DNA of 64,000 bases from Liquorilactobacillus oeni DSM 19972 (GCF_001436275.1 NZ_AZEH01000039.1:673336-737335), one strand, 5' to 3'; positions 46,274 to 55,487 are shown, numbered from the stretch's first letter. The notes: generated by a model not told the origin, from the letters alone. Made by a program: numbers and translations.

Positions 46274-47179
46274 TTATTGTTTAGCATTTATAGTTAACGT
46301 TCTGACCGTTAAAGAATCATTGTCTTTTTTAAAATTAAATGTTTTTCCGTTTATTTTCAAACTTGTTGCATTTGAATTTCCCAAGTTAATAGTAACAGAT
46401 GTGGCTGTATCGGGTAAAGAAACCTCATGCTGCTGACCATCACTCAACGTGCCCTGCCATTGCTGTGAACCGTCAACTGACACGGCACTCCATGCACTTG
46501 AACCTGAAATATTCAGAACCACTGTTTTTATTTTATCCGCGCCAGTCAAGTTATAAGTAAAACTTGAACCCGAGTTTGATGCAAGCTGTATCTTTACAGA
46601 TTTCTTTTTTTTCTTAGTAGAAGACTTCTTGGCTGAACTGTCAGTCTTACTTTTTGACTCAGAATTACTCTTAGCTGATTCTTTTTTTGAAGAAGTTTTT
46701 TGCGAAGAAACTGCTACTTTTGCACTACTTTTTTCAATTTGTTGCGTCTGGGCAGTCTTACGATGATTACTCCAAGATACAAAATAAATTGAACCTAAAA
46801 TCACTACTACAACCGCAATAATAATAATCGATGGCAAATAATTCAAAAACCGATTAAATGTATTGGTTTTTTCCATACTTTCCCGAGTCGACTCTGTCCG
46901 TGATCTCTTATTAACAACAGCAGTTTTTTCGTTTACTTCTTTTTTTTCTTTTTCCCCCTGCCCAAGGGTACTTAGAAATTGCTCAGGATCAAGCCCAACT
47001 GTTTCAGCATATTGTTTGATAAAAGCCTTGACGTAAAATTCACCTGGCAAAGCACCAAAATGTTCATCTTCAATCGCAATTAAATAACGCTTCTGAATTT
47101 TAGTAATCTGTTGCAAATCATCAAGCGTGTAGCCCTTCTCAATTCTTGCCGCTTTTAAAGTTTTTCCGATCTCGCTCAT
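46274..47179 (-). CDS. rodZ: RodZ-like helix-turn-helix membrane protein (YmfM)
   Basis: A 301-residue bitopic protein: N-terminal Cro-type helix-turn-helix (about 5-65), a charged linker, one membrane helix (113-135), a Ser/Lys-rich outside linker and a C-terminal beta domain (DUF4115 type). RodZ links the cell-elongation machinery to the membrane; direct DNA binding is not required. GGAGAG precedes the ATG. It sits between ymfI and pgsA as in Bacillus. Confidence 0.92.
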   Translation of the reverse strand: MSEIGKTLKAARIEKGYTLDDLQQITKIQKRYLIAIEDEHFGALPGEFYVKAFIKQYAETVGLDPEQFLSTLGQGEKEKKEVNEKTAVVNKRSRTESTRESMEKTNTFNRFLNYLPSIIIIAVVVVILGSIYFVSWSNHRKTAQTQQIEKSSAKVAVSSQKTSSKKESAKSNSESKSKTDSSAKKSSTKKKKKSVKIQLASNSGSSFTYNLTGADKIKTVVLNISGSSAWSAVSVDGSQQWQGTLSDGQQHEVSLPDTATSVTINLGNSNATSLKINGKTFNFKKDNDSLTVRTLTINAKQ

Positions 47180-47274
47180 TTTAAAACTCTCCAATATTTA
47201 TAAGTAACTTAGTTTCAACATAAAGTTCGTATTCAGTATATCATAGCTGGTTAAAATAATTAATTAAGAAAAGC

Positions 47275-48000
47275 TTATTTCAGCCATCCGCCAGTTACGT
47301 AAATTGTCTGGCCTGTCATATAAGAAGCCCTTTCCTTCAACATTGCACAAACCCAATAACTGATCTCTGAGGTGCTTGCAAATCTGCCAAGCGGAATCTT
47401 ATCATCTATCTCATTTTTTTCTTCAACAGTAAAAAGTTTATTCATTTGAGTTGCTACAGCACCTGGAGCAATTACATTAACTGTTACACCCAAGGAAGCC
47501 ACTTCTTTGCTATAAGCAGCTGCAAAAGCAGTAAGAGCCCCCTTGACAGTGCTATACCCAACTTCCATTGCACTACCTGCTCCTCCATAAACTGATCCGA
47601 TAAAAATAATTCTTCCAAAGTGGTTTTGAGCCAGTTTATCTTCTAAAAGCTGAATTAATCGAAACGGCGTAACTATCTGCATCTGCAGCATTTCGTGCAA
47701 CTGTGCTGAGGGCATTTCTCGAAAGAGCCCATAGCTCGTAGTTCCTTCAGCGAAGATAAGCGCATCTAAGCAAAAAAGCTGTTCTTTAACTTTTTCTGCG
47801 CTATTTTCTTTTAAAAGGTCAGCTTGAATTCCCAAAAAGTCCTGCGAAGAATAACGTTGTCTAAGCTGAGCAATTAAATCTGCAATTCTTTTGCTGTTTT
47901 TATTATAATGTAAATACAAAGACCATCCCCGCTGTGCTAAATCTTGAACGACATCTGATCCGATGTCGCCTGAAGCCCCTATTACTAAAGCCCACTTCAA
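47275..48000 (-). CDS. ymfI: SDR-family EF-P 5-aminopentanone reductase YmfI
   Basis: A 241-residue short-chain dehydrogenase: the cofactor motif GASGDIG is near residue 8 and the catalytic Tyr-Lys pair is in GYSTVKGAL, with Ser upstream in FIGSVYGG. In Bacillus, YmfI reduces the aminopentanone on Lys32 of elongation factor P. Its neighbours ymfH and ymfF are also assigned to that modification. It begins immediately after the ymfH stop with no spacer. Confidence 0.93.
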   Translation of the reverse strand: MKWALVIGASGDIGSDVVQDLAQRGWSLYLHYNKNSKRIADLIAQLRQRYSSQDFLGIQADLLKENSAEKVKEQLFCLDALIFAEGTTSYGLFREMPSAQLHEMLQMQIVTPFRLIQLLEDKLAQNHFGRIIFIGSVYGGAGSAMEVGYSTVKGALTAFAAAYSKEVASLGVTVNVIAPGAVATQMNKLFTVEEKNEIDDKIPLGRFASTSEISYWVCAMLKERASYMTGQTIYVTGGWLK

Positions 48001-49302
48001 CTAAACCTCCTCCTTTGGAAAAAGCTCATATACACTGAAGCCCTCTTCTGAAACAAAATGTCGACCAGCATCTAAAACATCTTCAAAGTTTAACTGTTGC
48101 ATTAAACCCGCCTTATCAAATAAAGTCGCATTATCAAACAACTTTCCTTCGTATTGGTCAGCTATTAATTCAAGCGTATTCATTGCACGAAATTGTCTGC
48201 CTATAAATTCCCTTTTTGCTAGTCTAAATTCATTCTCTCTTCCAGCAATCTTAGTTACAGCCGACATTATCAAGCCAGCAATTTTTTCTTTAAATTCCTG
48301 CGGTTTATCTGTGTCGCCGCTGAAAGAAGCAAAATGAAAACCGCGTTCCACCTCAATACCGTAATCAAAACTATCATCAATAATTCCTGTATTATACAGT
48401 TGCTGATAGTCACTCGAAGATTCTCCCAAAAGAAGATAAAAAAACAGTTGGAGAGCAAGTTCATATTTTAAGCCAGCTCTTCCCTTCGGTAAAGGATCAA
48501 GTCCTCTCATTCCAAGTGCTACTTTGGGACGGCTTGTTACAAAATAATTTTGCCGGTAGCTGATAACTTTTTCCTTTGCTGAGAGATCTTTTAAGTTGGC
48601 CCGCTGAACCACAAAAGCTGGTTCAAAGTACTTTCTATCTTGATTTTCTTTAATCCAATCAAGGGTTTCCGCTGCATCAATAGCCCCGGCTACAAACAGG
48701 TTCATATTAGAAGGCTGATAGAAGGTTCCATAATTTTCATAAAGATCTGCCACAGTAATTTTGTTCACAGAAGCAACCGAACCTGCAATATCATAACTAA
48801 GTGGGAGATGCGGATATAGGTTTCTAACAATTCCAGAATACAACTGCCAATCAACATCATCATCATACATCTTTATTTCTTGAGCAATAATCTGCTTCTC
48901 TTTTTCAACTGATCTTTCAGAAAAATACGGCCTTTGAACAAAGTCTAAAAGAGTATTTAAATTGTCTTTCACATTAGCAGTTGTTGAAAAAAGAAAACTT
49001 GTTTTAGTATACGAAGTAAAGGCGTTCAAATCTGCGCCAAAGTGACTAAAAAGATCAAAAGCATCATAATCTTCTTTTTCAAAAAGTTTATGCTCCAAAA
49101 AATGCGCACTTCCAGCAGGAAATACCTTAAAATCCTTTTTATTTTTTGGAATAAAAGAAGTATCATTTGAACCAAAGTCCACTGAAAGAATTCCATATGT
49201 TTTATGAAAACCTCTTTTAGGAAGAAGATTCACCTTAAGACCATTCTCTAAATCTGTCTGAAACAAGCTTTCATTAAAAAAAGGATAATCTATCTTTTTC
49301 AT
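48001..49302 (-). CDS. ymfH: M16-family protein YmfH (EF-P modification associated)
   Basis: A 433-residue M16 peptidase-fold protein with the inverted zinc motif HFLEH (HxxEH) intact near residue 70 and the second-glutamate region downstream. It forms a pair with the inactive-looking YmfF, as with other M16 heterodimers. In Bacillus the pair is genetically required for EF-P 5-aminopentanol modification or nearby processing. The gene starts six bases after ymfF. Confidence 0.93.
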   Translation of the reverse strand: MKKIDYPFFNESLFQTDLENGLKVNLLPKRGFHKTYGILSVDFGSNDTSFIPKNKKDFKVFPAGSAHFLEHKLFEKEDYDAFDLFSHFGADLNAFTSYTKTSFLFSTTANVKDNLNTLLDFVQRPYFSERSVEKEKQIIAQEIKMYDDDVDWQLYSGIVRNLYPHLPLSYDIAGSVASVNKITVADLYENYGTFYQPSNMNLFVAGAIDAAETLDWIKENQDRKYFEPAFVVQRANLKDLSAKEKVISYRQNYFVTSRPKVALGMRGLDPLPKGRAGLKYELALQLFFYLLLGESSSDYQQLYNTGIIDDSFDYGIEVERGFHFASFSGDTDKPQEFKEKIAGLIMSAVTKIAGRENEFRLAKREFIGRQFRAMNTLELIADQYEGKLFDNATLFDKAGLMQQLNFEDVLDAGRHFVSEEGFSVYELFPKEEV

Positions 49303-49308
49303 AATACG

Positions 49309-50562
49309 CTACTCCTTTCTTAAAAAATATATAGCCTGCAGAGTGGTCTGTTTTGCAACTGACTGAATCTCGGTTAACGTAACTGCCTGAATTTTTTTTA
49401 TCCAAACCGAAGCTGTGACATTTTCGCCAGCCAAGGTGTTTGTAAAAGCTCTGCGAACAACACTTGCTTGGCTGTCTAATCCACTTAAGTATTCATTTAT
49501 TAACGCTTTTTTAGTGTCATCTATTTCGATAGTTGTAATTTTCCCATTTTTTATTTCTTCAAGTTGTTGCATAATTATTTTGAAAGCTAGTTCTTTATTT
49601 TCAGAATCCAAACCAGTTTTTACCATCATCATTCCCCTGAAACTATCATAGGAACTGCTCGCATAGTATGCCAAATGTGACTTTTCACGGACATTCATAA
49701 AAAGCTTTGATAGCGGCAGCCCGCCAAAAAGCCCATCAAAAACAAGAACAGCATAATACAGCGGATCAGTCCGATATACAGGAAGTGAAAAACCAAGATT
49801 AAGCTTTCCTTGTGCCACAGGCTGTCTTTCTTCTCTTCTTCTAAGCGGATAACTTTGCTGGTAATAAAACGGACTTGTTTCAGCAAGTTTTCTTGGAGCA
49901 AACGATAATTTTTTTGCCAAAGTCTCACCTTTAGTTATAGATAAATCCCCTGAAATAATAATTTCAACCTTGTCTTTACTTAAACATTCAAGGTAATACT
50001 GATACAAATCTTGTAAAGTTATCTGTTCAAGTTCTTTGCAGTTTCCAAATGACGGCAATGATTGTTTTTCTTCGTTAAAAAAAAGGTTTTGCAAAGAAAG
50101 AACAGCATATAACTGTTTGTTATCTTTAATTGACTCAAAATAAGCAGTTAAATTTCTCTTTTGCCTTGCAAACTCTTCATCAAAAGTAAATGTACTGCCA
50201 TCAGCAAGCGGTTTGAACAAGATCTCCATCAAAAAAGAAAAACCCTGTTCTAATAAATCCTCTTTACTTTTAAGAAACTTTTCGTTTACGCAGTCAAAAA
50301 CAATACTTAAGACATGTGAGTTTCCCTTGCGCGCACTTGAAATTTCAAAACTTGCACCGTACATCCTAGCCAATTCATCAGAAATTGCTTTTTGACTGGA
50401 AAATTTTTTGCAACATGTTTCCAAAAGAGTTGCTAACAACAGTCTTTTAGTTAAATTTGATGCTGTTAAGGGAGCAATCAAATTAATTGCTATTCTATTC
50501 GTTTTGAACTGTTTAGTCGGAATGACCATAAGGGAAACTCCTTCTTTTAATACAACGCGCAT
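49309..50562 (-). CDS. ymfF: M16-family protein YmfF (non-catalytic partner)
   Basis: A 417-residue M16-fold protein that lacks HxxEH: the corresponding helix reads LLATLLETCCKKF, so it is probably a structural partner for YmfH. ATG at 50562 follows GGAGGAG. It heads the ymfF-ymfH-ymfI-rodZ-pgsA operon, as in Bacillus, with a long AT-rich upstream region. Confidence 0.93.
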   Translation of the reverse strand: MRVVLKEGVSLMVIPTKQFKTNRIAINLIAPLTASNLTKRLLLATLLETCCKKFSSQKAISDELARMYGASFEISSARKGNSHVLSIVFDCVNEKFLKSKEDLLEQGFSFLMEILFKPLADGSTFTFDEEFARQKRNLTAYFESIKDNKQLYAVLSLQNLFFNEEKQSLPSFGNCKELEQITLQDLYQYYLECLSKDKVEIIISGDLSITKGETLAKKLSFAPRKLAETSPFYYQQSYPLRRREERQPVAQGKLNLGFSLPVYRTDPLYYAVLVFDGLFGGLPLSKLFMNVREKSHLAYYASSSYDSFRGMMMVKTGLDSENKELAFKIIMQQLEEIKNGKITTIEIDDTKKALINEYLSGLDSQASVVRRAFTNTLAGENVTASVWIKKIQAVTLTEIQSVAKQTTLQAIYFLRKE

Positions 50563-50942
50563 ATAACTCCTCCTCAAAAAAGCACACACTTCATAATAAT
50601 CGAAAAAAATTTAAAAAACAATTAGCACCTTTTATTTTCTAATTTTTTCAAACTAAAAAAGCTTATTTTTTTTACGTTCTTGATCCCATTTTCTGGGCTT
50701 TAAAACAAACTAACCATTAAAAAGCATTTTCTTAAAGTTATGGCAACTAGCTTTTTAATGTTTAATCTAGTCAAAAACAGAAATTCTAAAAAATAAGCAA
50801 CACCTTGTCAGTAAAGTATCGACTCAGCACTGCTAGTAAATAAATTATTTATTTTTTATGTGTGCTCTTTAGTCAAAAATCAAGTTTTTCCAACCTTCTT
50901 TTTAGATCATATAAGCAGCTTTCGAGACTGCTATAAAAAAGT
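50563..50942. other. Intergenic region upstream of ymfF
   Basis: This 380-base AT-rich gap has no coding potential. It holds an 11-base inverted repeat (CATTAAAAAGC at 50715-50725 and GCTTTTTAATG at 50750-50760) with a 24-base loop, and a weak AGCAG/CTGCT hairpin near 50920 that may end the ftsK transcript. No riboswitch motif is recognised. Confidence 0.45.
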
Positions 50943-53258
50943 TTAGTTATCTTCGCCTTCACTGTTTGATAAATAAACTTTTCTTGGCTTGCTTCCTTCC
51001 GAAGGACCTACCATTCCCTTAGCCTCGAGTTCATCAACCAGTCTTGCAGCACGATTATAACCAATGCGAAAACGCCGTTGCAACATTGAAATGCTGCAGC
51101 TTTGTTCTTTACCTATCAGTTTAACTGCATCAGCAAAAAGTTCATCTTCAGAATCATCTGTGTTTTCCCGCTCAGTTTCTTCATCAGATACTACCAGGGA
51201 TTCATCATATTCAGCAGGTTGCTGCTCTTTCACAAATGAAACTATTTTAGCAACATCCCCATCAGAAACAAATGCTCCTTGTACACGAATCGGTTTATTC
51301 ATCCCCATTGGCAAGAAAAGCATATCTCCCCGGCCCAGAAGCTTTTCAGCTCCATTAGTATCAAGGATCGTTCTTGAATCAGTCCCGCTTGAGACAGCAA
51401 AAGCCATACGCGAGGGAACATTCGCCTTTATAAGACCAGTAATAACATCTACAGATGGCCGTTGGGTTGCAAGAATCATATGAATTCCAGCAGCTCGAGC
51501 CATTTGTGCCAAACGGATTATGGCATCTTCAACTTCATTTGATGCCACCATCATCAAGTCAGATAACTCATCAACTATAATGACAATATATGGTAGTAGA
51601 GGTTCAGCAGTTTTCATTTCCTGATTTTGGCGCTCGATCATTTCATTATAACCAGCAACGTTTCGTTGACCAGTATTTGCAAAAAGCTCATAGCGTCTTT
51701 CCATTTCAGAAACCAGTTTATGCAAAGCCTTGGAGGCCTTTTTAGGATTAGTAACTACAGGTGTCAGCAAATGCGGAATCCCATTATAAACACCCAGCTC
51801 TACTTTCTTAGGGTCTACCAGCATTAGCTTCACAAGGTGGGGAGGACAATTCATTAATAAACTGGTAATAATTCCATTGATTGCCACGGATTTCCCGCTT
51901 CCAGTTGAACCGGCTATCAATAAGTGAGGCATCTTGCCTAGATCAGCAGTAACTAGCTTCCCGGCTATGTCTCTTCCCAAAGGAACCTCTAAAGGTTTTC
52001 GCGGCTGTTTTCTTTGCTCTTCGATAATACTGCGGAAAGAAACCGTTGATACTTTTTGGTTTGGTACTTCAATCCCAATTAAAGATTTTCCTGGAATTGG
52101 AGCTTCAATTCGAATATCCTTTGCTGCTAAGGCTAGTGCAAGATCATCTGAAAGATTCACAATTTTACTAACCTTAACTCCAATTGCAGGATGAAGTTCA
52201 TATTTTGTAACCGCGGGGCCTAAGATTGCATGTTTAATTTCAACGTCTACTCCAAAGCTTTGGAAAGTTTGTTTCAAAACCTTGGTGTTATGTTCAATAC
52301 TTTTATAATCTTCACTTTGGTCTTCTGGTTCAACATTATGTAATAAATCAGAAGGTGGTAGTTGATAGTGATCATTGATTTTACTATTGGCTTCAAAAAC
52401 TCCTTGTTCGTCTTGTTGACTATTTGAGGAAGAAAGCGGCTTTTCTGCAGGAGCAGCCGTAGTATTCCAACTGTTCGTACTAACAGGTTCGCTTTCGATA
52501 TCTTTATTTTCATCTTCCTTGGTTTCTTCTTCAAACGGGACAGTTTCTTGATGCTGCTTTTTTTGCTCTGTTTTATTTCCAACAGTTTCTTTATTCTTGT
52601 GCATTTTTTGCAATTTAATCTTAGTTTGTGCCAACCACATTTTAAAAACCTTACCCAAAAAAGTTCCTAAACTTTTAGACAAGAGCAAGCATTTAGATAA
52701 AGCATCACCGCAATATTTTAAAAGTCTTTCAAATGATACCCCTAGAAGGACACACAAACTGAAAACAATTCCGAAACCAGCAACAATGTAGGTACCTATT
52801 TGAGAAAATAAAAAATACGATAAGGAATACAGACAAGCACCAATTAATCCGCCGCCGACACTGCCTCCAATTCCTCCAGTAACCAGATCACTGCGTAAAT
52901 ATTGCCACGTAATACCAATGAAATCAGAATGCAAATCGAGTTTGTTAAAGTAAAAAGCATGCAGAAAAAGCAGTATTCCTAATACTATTCCGCCTGAGCC
53001 TAAAATAACATTTCTCTTAAAATAACGTTCTTTACCTGTAACTAATAAGAAAACTCCTTCGAGGCCAAGAAAAACTAGGCCTATTGCAGCGGCGTCGCCC
53101 ATAATTACACGGAAAAGGTTTAGACACAGTATTCCCAAGTAACCTAATTTAAACAGTCCTAAAAGTGCACAGAAGACAATGAATCCGCCCGCAAGTCTCT
53201 TGGAACCGAACTGTTCTTTCCTCTTACTGCTGCGTCTTTTTCTTTTGCGTTGTGCCAC
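50943..53258 (-). CDS. ftsK: Membrane-bound DNA translocase FtsK/SpoIIIE
   Basis: A 771-residue septal DNA pump. The N-terminus carries about four to five membrane helices between residues 22 and 177, followed by an acidic, low-complexity linker to about 290. The motor has Walker A GSTGSGKS (450-457) and Walker B IVDELSDLM, and the C-terminal gamma domain (about 700-765) recognises orienting sequences. GTG start with GGGG upstream. It complements the soluble translocase at 23.9-26.1 kb. Confidence 0.96.
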   Translation of the reverse strand: MAQRKRKRRSSKRKEQFGSKRLAGGFIVFCALLGLFKLGYLGILCLNLFRVIMGDAAAIGLVFLGLEGVFLLVTGKERYFKRNVILGSGGIVLGILLFLHAFYFNKLDLHSDFIGITWQYLRSDLVTGGIGGSVGGGLIGACLYSLSYFLFSQIGTYIVAGFGIVFSLCVLLGVSFERLLKYCGDALSKCLLLSKSLGTFLGKVFKMWLAQTKIKLQKMHKNKETVGNKTEQKKQHQETVPFEEETKEDENKDIESEPVSTNSWNTTAAPAEKPLSSSNSQQDEQGVFEANSKINDHYQLPPSDLLHNVEPEDQSEDYKSIEHNTKVLKQTFQSFGVDVEIKHAILGPAVTKYELHPAIGVKVSKIVNLSDDLALALAAKDIRIEAPIPGKSLIGIEVPNQKVSTVSFRSIIEEQRKQPRKPLEVPLGRDIAGKLVTADLGKMPHLLIAGSTGSGKSVAINGIITSLLMNCPPHLVKLMLVDPKKVELGVYNGIPHLLTPVVTNPKKASKALHKLVSEMERRYELFANTGQRNVAGYNEMIERQNQEMKTAEPLLPYIVIIVDELSDLMMVASNEVEDAIIRLAQMARAAGIHMILATQRPSVDVITGLIKANVPSRMAFAVSSGTDSRTILDTNGAEKLLGRGDMLFLPMGMNKPIRVQGAFVSDGDVAKIVSFVKEQQPAEYDESLVVSDEETERENTDDSEDELFADAVKLIGKEQSCSISMLQRRFRIGYNRAARLVDELEAKGMVGPSEGSKPRKVYLSNSEGEDN

Positions 53259-53290
53259 GCGGCTTTCCCCTTTCTTCTCTTCGTTAACTC

Positions 53291-53318
53291 AATATAATTG
53301 TACCATAAGGATCTGCAA
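53291..53318 (-). promoter_or_regulatory. Promoter of ftsK
   Basis: TTGCAG (53313-53318) and TATATT (53291-53296) are separated by 16 bases on the minus strand. Confidence 0.5.
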
Positions 53319-53347
53319 AAATTAGCGTAATGAATTTTTGAGCCGCC

Positions 53348-53860
53348 TTATTTCAGTTTGTCGTTTTCATAAAGATGTGTTGTTTCAAGCTGCGGAAATC
53401 CTTGTTGTCTCAAAACCTCATAAATTACAATTGCAGCCGAATTAGAAAGATTCAAAGCCCTTATGTTATCATCATTTTGCGGTATTCTCAGACATTTTTC
53501 TTCGTTTGCACGCATGTATGGTTCAGGTAATCCTGTAGTTTCTTTACCAAATATAAAATAATAATCTTTTTTTGAATCTACATAACTTGCTTCAGCATAT
53601 GAACACCTTGCAAATTTTGAAATAAGAAAAAGCTCATCGTTTTCTTTTAAAGATGACATAAATTCGGGAAGGTTTTTGTGATAGGTTATTTCAACCTTAT
53701 CCCAATAATCCAACCCGGCCCTTTTTAAATGCTTGTCATCAGTTGAAAAACCGAGCGGTTCAATTAAATGCAGGTGAGTATTGGTCCCTGCACAAGTCCG
53801 TGCAATATTACCAGTATTAGCTGGCATTAATGGTTCAAAAAGTACAATATGATTAGTCAC
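53348..53860 (-). CDS. trmL: tRNA (cytidine(34)-2'-O)-methyltransferase TrmL
   Basis: A 170-residue SPOUT methyltransferase that 2'-O-methylates the wobble base of tRNA-Leu isoacceptors. IVLFEPLMPANTGNIARTCA is the N-terminal signature; FGKETTGLP and LNLSNSAAIV form the knotted SAM site. It starts with GTG behind GAGGAGAG. An intrinsic terminator ends only 39 bases before this start and a good promoter lies about 110 bases earlier (see the leader entry), so expression may be attenuated. Confidence 0.95.
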   Translation of the reverse strand: MTNHIVLFEPLMPANTGNIARTCAGTNTHLHLIEPLGFSTDDKHLKRAGLDYWDKVEITYHKNLPEFMSSLKENDELFLISKFARCSYAEASYVDSKKDYYFIFGKETTGLPEPYMRANEEKCLRIPQNDDNIRALNLSNSAAIVIYEVLRQQGFPQLETTHLYENDKLK

Positions 53861-53897
53861 TTTTACTCTCCTCTATTTAGCCGGTCATTATCAAAAC

Positions 53898-54007
53898 ACA
53901 AAAAAAGCGCAGCCATTCGGTGTGGGCACGGCGAACAGCTACGTTAGTGAAGTACAATCATGTAATGAATAACGACAGTTCCGTTAATCATCAACAACCG
54001 ATTTCTT
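53898..54007 (-). ncRNA. Candidate trmL leader attenuator or small RNA
   Basis: A predicted transcript of about 110 nt has two hairpins. Hairpin 1 (53965-53991) pairs ATGATTAACG with CGTTATTCAT (nine of ten) around the loop GAACTGT. Hairpin 2 (53908-53943) has a 12-pair stem CGTAGCTGTTCG/CGAATGGCTGCG with three wobble pairs, followed by seven T: an intrinsic terminator. The hairpin 1 loop GAAC could pair with GTTC of hairpin 2, which would weaken the terminator. There is no T-box and I recognise no known riboswitch. It may regulate trmL or be an independent RNA. Confidence 0.6.
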
Positions 54008-54013
54008 AAGAAT

Positions 54014-54042
54014 ATATTAACATCACATAGTTTGCTTTTCAA
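54014..54042 (-). promoter_or_regulatory. Promoter of the trmL leader RNA
   Basis: TTGAAA (54037-54042) and TAATAT (54014-54019) are separated by 17 bases on the minus strand, in the gap after the rlmA-like gene. Confidence 0.7.
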
Positions 54043-54068
54043 GCTTTTTTTCATAAAAAAACTAATTT

Positions 54069-54929
54069 TCATTCTCTTTCTGCAATTAAAAGTGAAACAT
54101 CCACAGTCACGTTATCCAATCCTCTTTTCAAGCTCTCAGCAATTTTTTCTTGAGTCGCTCCCCAATGTAAAGGAGTCATATATATTAAGTTATTGAAAAG
54201 ATCAGCATTTAAAGGAAGAGTATATTTCAATCTTTTAACTATCATTTTAGGAAAGTTCTTTTCAAAAAGTGCTACTACATTCTTATTACTGTAATTGTGC
54301 CGTGGATCGTCCTTTACATAAAGTAAGTGTCTCAACTCATTAAGATATCCTTCATTAGGGACTACTTTAAACAACTTTCCTCCCTTCTTTAAAACTCTCT
54401 TGAACTCTTCATAAGAAGAAGGAGAAAACATATCCAGTAAAACGTCGAAACAATTATCAGAAAAGGGCAGTCTTGCAAGATCCGCAACACAAAAGAAAGC
54501 ATTCGTTTCAAGCTGAGTTGCAAGGTTAATCGCCCTTTTAGAAATATCAAAACCAATCAAGGAATCATCTTTATTTTTACGCTGTTGTTCCAAAGATTGA
54601 ATGGTTGAACCTTCACCGCAACCAACATCCAAAATGTTCAACATCTTGTATGAAGAAAGCTCACTGTTAATTTCATCAGTAATTGGTTTAAAAAGCCCAG
54701 CCTGCTGCAATATCCGCCTTGAAGCCCACATTTGATCATCATCGTAGTCACTCGTTAAGCCATGTGTCAGCAAATAAAGAGTCCCTTTCCGTGAAAAATC
54801 AAAACTATGACCTTTTTTACAAGATGCGCTTCCTTCGTTGACCCCAACAAAAGCACTATGACAAACAGGACAGGAAAAAAGCGCTAGCTTTTTTGCAACA
54901 AATGCCATTCCTTGCTCTATTTTTTTCAT
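54069..54929 (-). CDS. RlmA-like 23S rRNA (guanine-N1)-methyltransferase
   Basis: A 286-residue enzyme with an N-terminal zinc finger (Cys20, Cys23, Cys37, His41) and a SAM domain with ILDVGCGEGS. Members methylate G745 or G748 of 23S rRNA in the exit-tunnel region and may influence macrolide binding (the TlrB type does so with ErmN). Gram-positive enzymes of this family usually act at G748. It follows the ybaK gene by 16 bases. Confidence 0.9.
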   Translation of the reverse strand: MKKIEQGMAFVAKKLALFSCPVCHSAFVGVNEGSASCKKGHSFDFSRKGTLYLLTHGLTSDYDDDQMWASRRILQQAGLFKPITDEINSELSSYKMLNILDVGCGEGSTIQSLEQQRKNKDDSLIGFDISKRAINLATQLETNAFFCVADLARLPFSDNCFDVLLDMFSPSSYEEFKRVLKKGGKLFKVVPNEGYLNELRHLLYVKDDPRHNYSNKNVVALFEKNFPKMIVKRLKYTLPLNADLFNNLIYMTPLHWGATQEKIAESLKRGLDNVTVDVSLLIAERE

Positions 54930-54945
54930 TTTAAATTCACTTTAA

Positions 54946-55446
54946 TCATTCCTGCACCTTTAAGTATCTTCCCTTAACAAGTTTCACTAATTCTTTTTGA
55001 TTTACTCTGACTGAACGGCCAACTTGTCCAGCAGAAACAGAAATTTCTTCAAAATTTTTAATCCGTTCGTCAAAGTATATTGGAAACCCCTTTCGCACAC
55101 TAATACCAATAGGAGTATTGGCTCCATGTACATATCCAGTTATTTTGATCAGCGTTTTATTGTCTGCAAGGTGGACCTGTTTTTCGTTTAATTCGTGTGC
55201 AATCAATTTAAGATCAAGCTCATACTCTAGAGGCAGGCAGACAACCAAATGATCTTTCTCTTTTTTACTAGTACGCAAAACAATCGTTTTAAGAATGCTC
55301 TTTGAATCTATTCCAGCAGCCTGTGCTTCTAAAAGTGCCTGTTGTCCCTTTCCTATCCAATCGAAAAAGGTCTCATCATATTGAATATTGTGCTGGTCTA
55401 AAATACGTTCATCATTTGTTTTTTTTATTTTTTTCTTTTTCGCCAT
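54946..55446 (-). CDS. ybaK: Cys-tRNA(Pro)/Cys-tRNA(Cys) deacylase YbaK/EbsC
   Basis: A 166-residue YbaK/ProX-type editing domain that clears mischarged Cys-tRNA(Pro). The ending IKITGYVHGANTPIG and SAGQVGRSVRVN are characteristic. An extra basic N-terminus (AKKKKIKKTNDER) is present. It is divergent from guaC, and its promoter region carries a GCGAATGTTA direct repeat. Confidence 0.92.
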   Translation of the reverse strand: MAKKKKIKKTNDERILDQHNIQYDETFFDWIGKGQQALLEAQAAGIDSKSILKTIVLRTSKKEKDHLVVCLPLEYELDLKLIAHELNEKQVHLADNKTLIKITGYVHGANTPIGISVRKGFPIYFDERIKNFEEISVSAGQVGRSVRVNQKELVKLVKGRYLKVQE

Positions 55447-55487
55447 AAAAAGCTCCTTACATACTTGCTTTCTTAGTTTATTATAAC

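Noticed and set aside
45809-46297. 162-codon open frame on the plus strand
   Set aside because: It is antisense to pgsA, lacks a ribosome site and encodes no recognisable protein, whereas the minus strand gives an intact PgsA.
50715-50760. Inverted repeat as a terminator of ftsK
   Set aside because: The 24-base loop and lack of a following T run make it a weak terminator, and it lies about 180 bases past the gene.
51064-51483. 139-codon open frame on the plus strand
   Set aside because: It is antisense to the FtsK motor and gamma domain and shows no independent gene signals.
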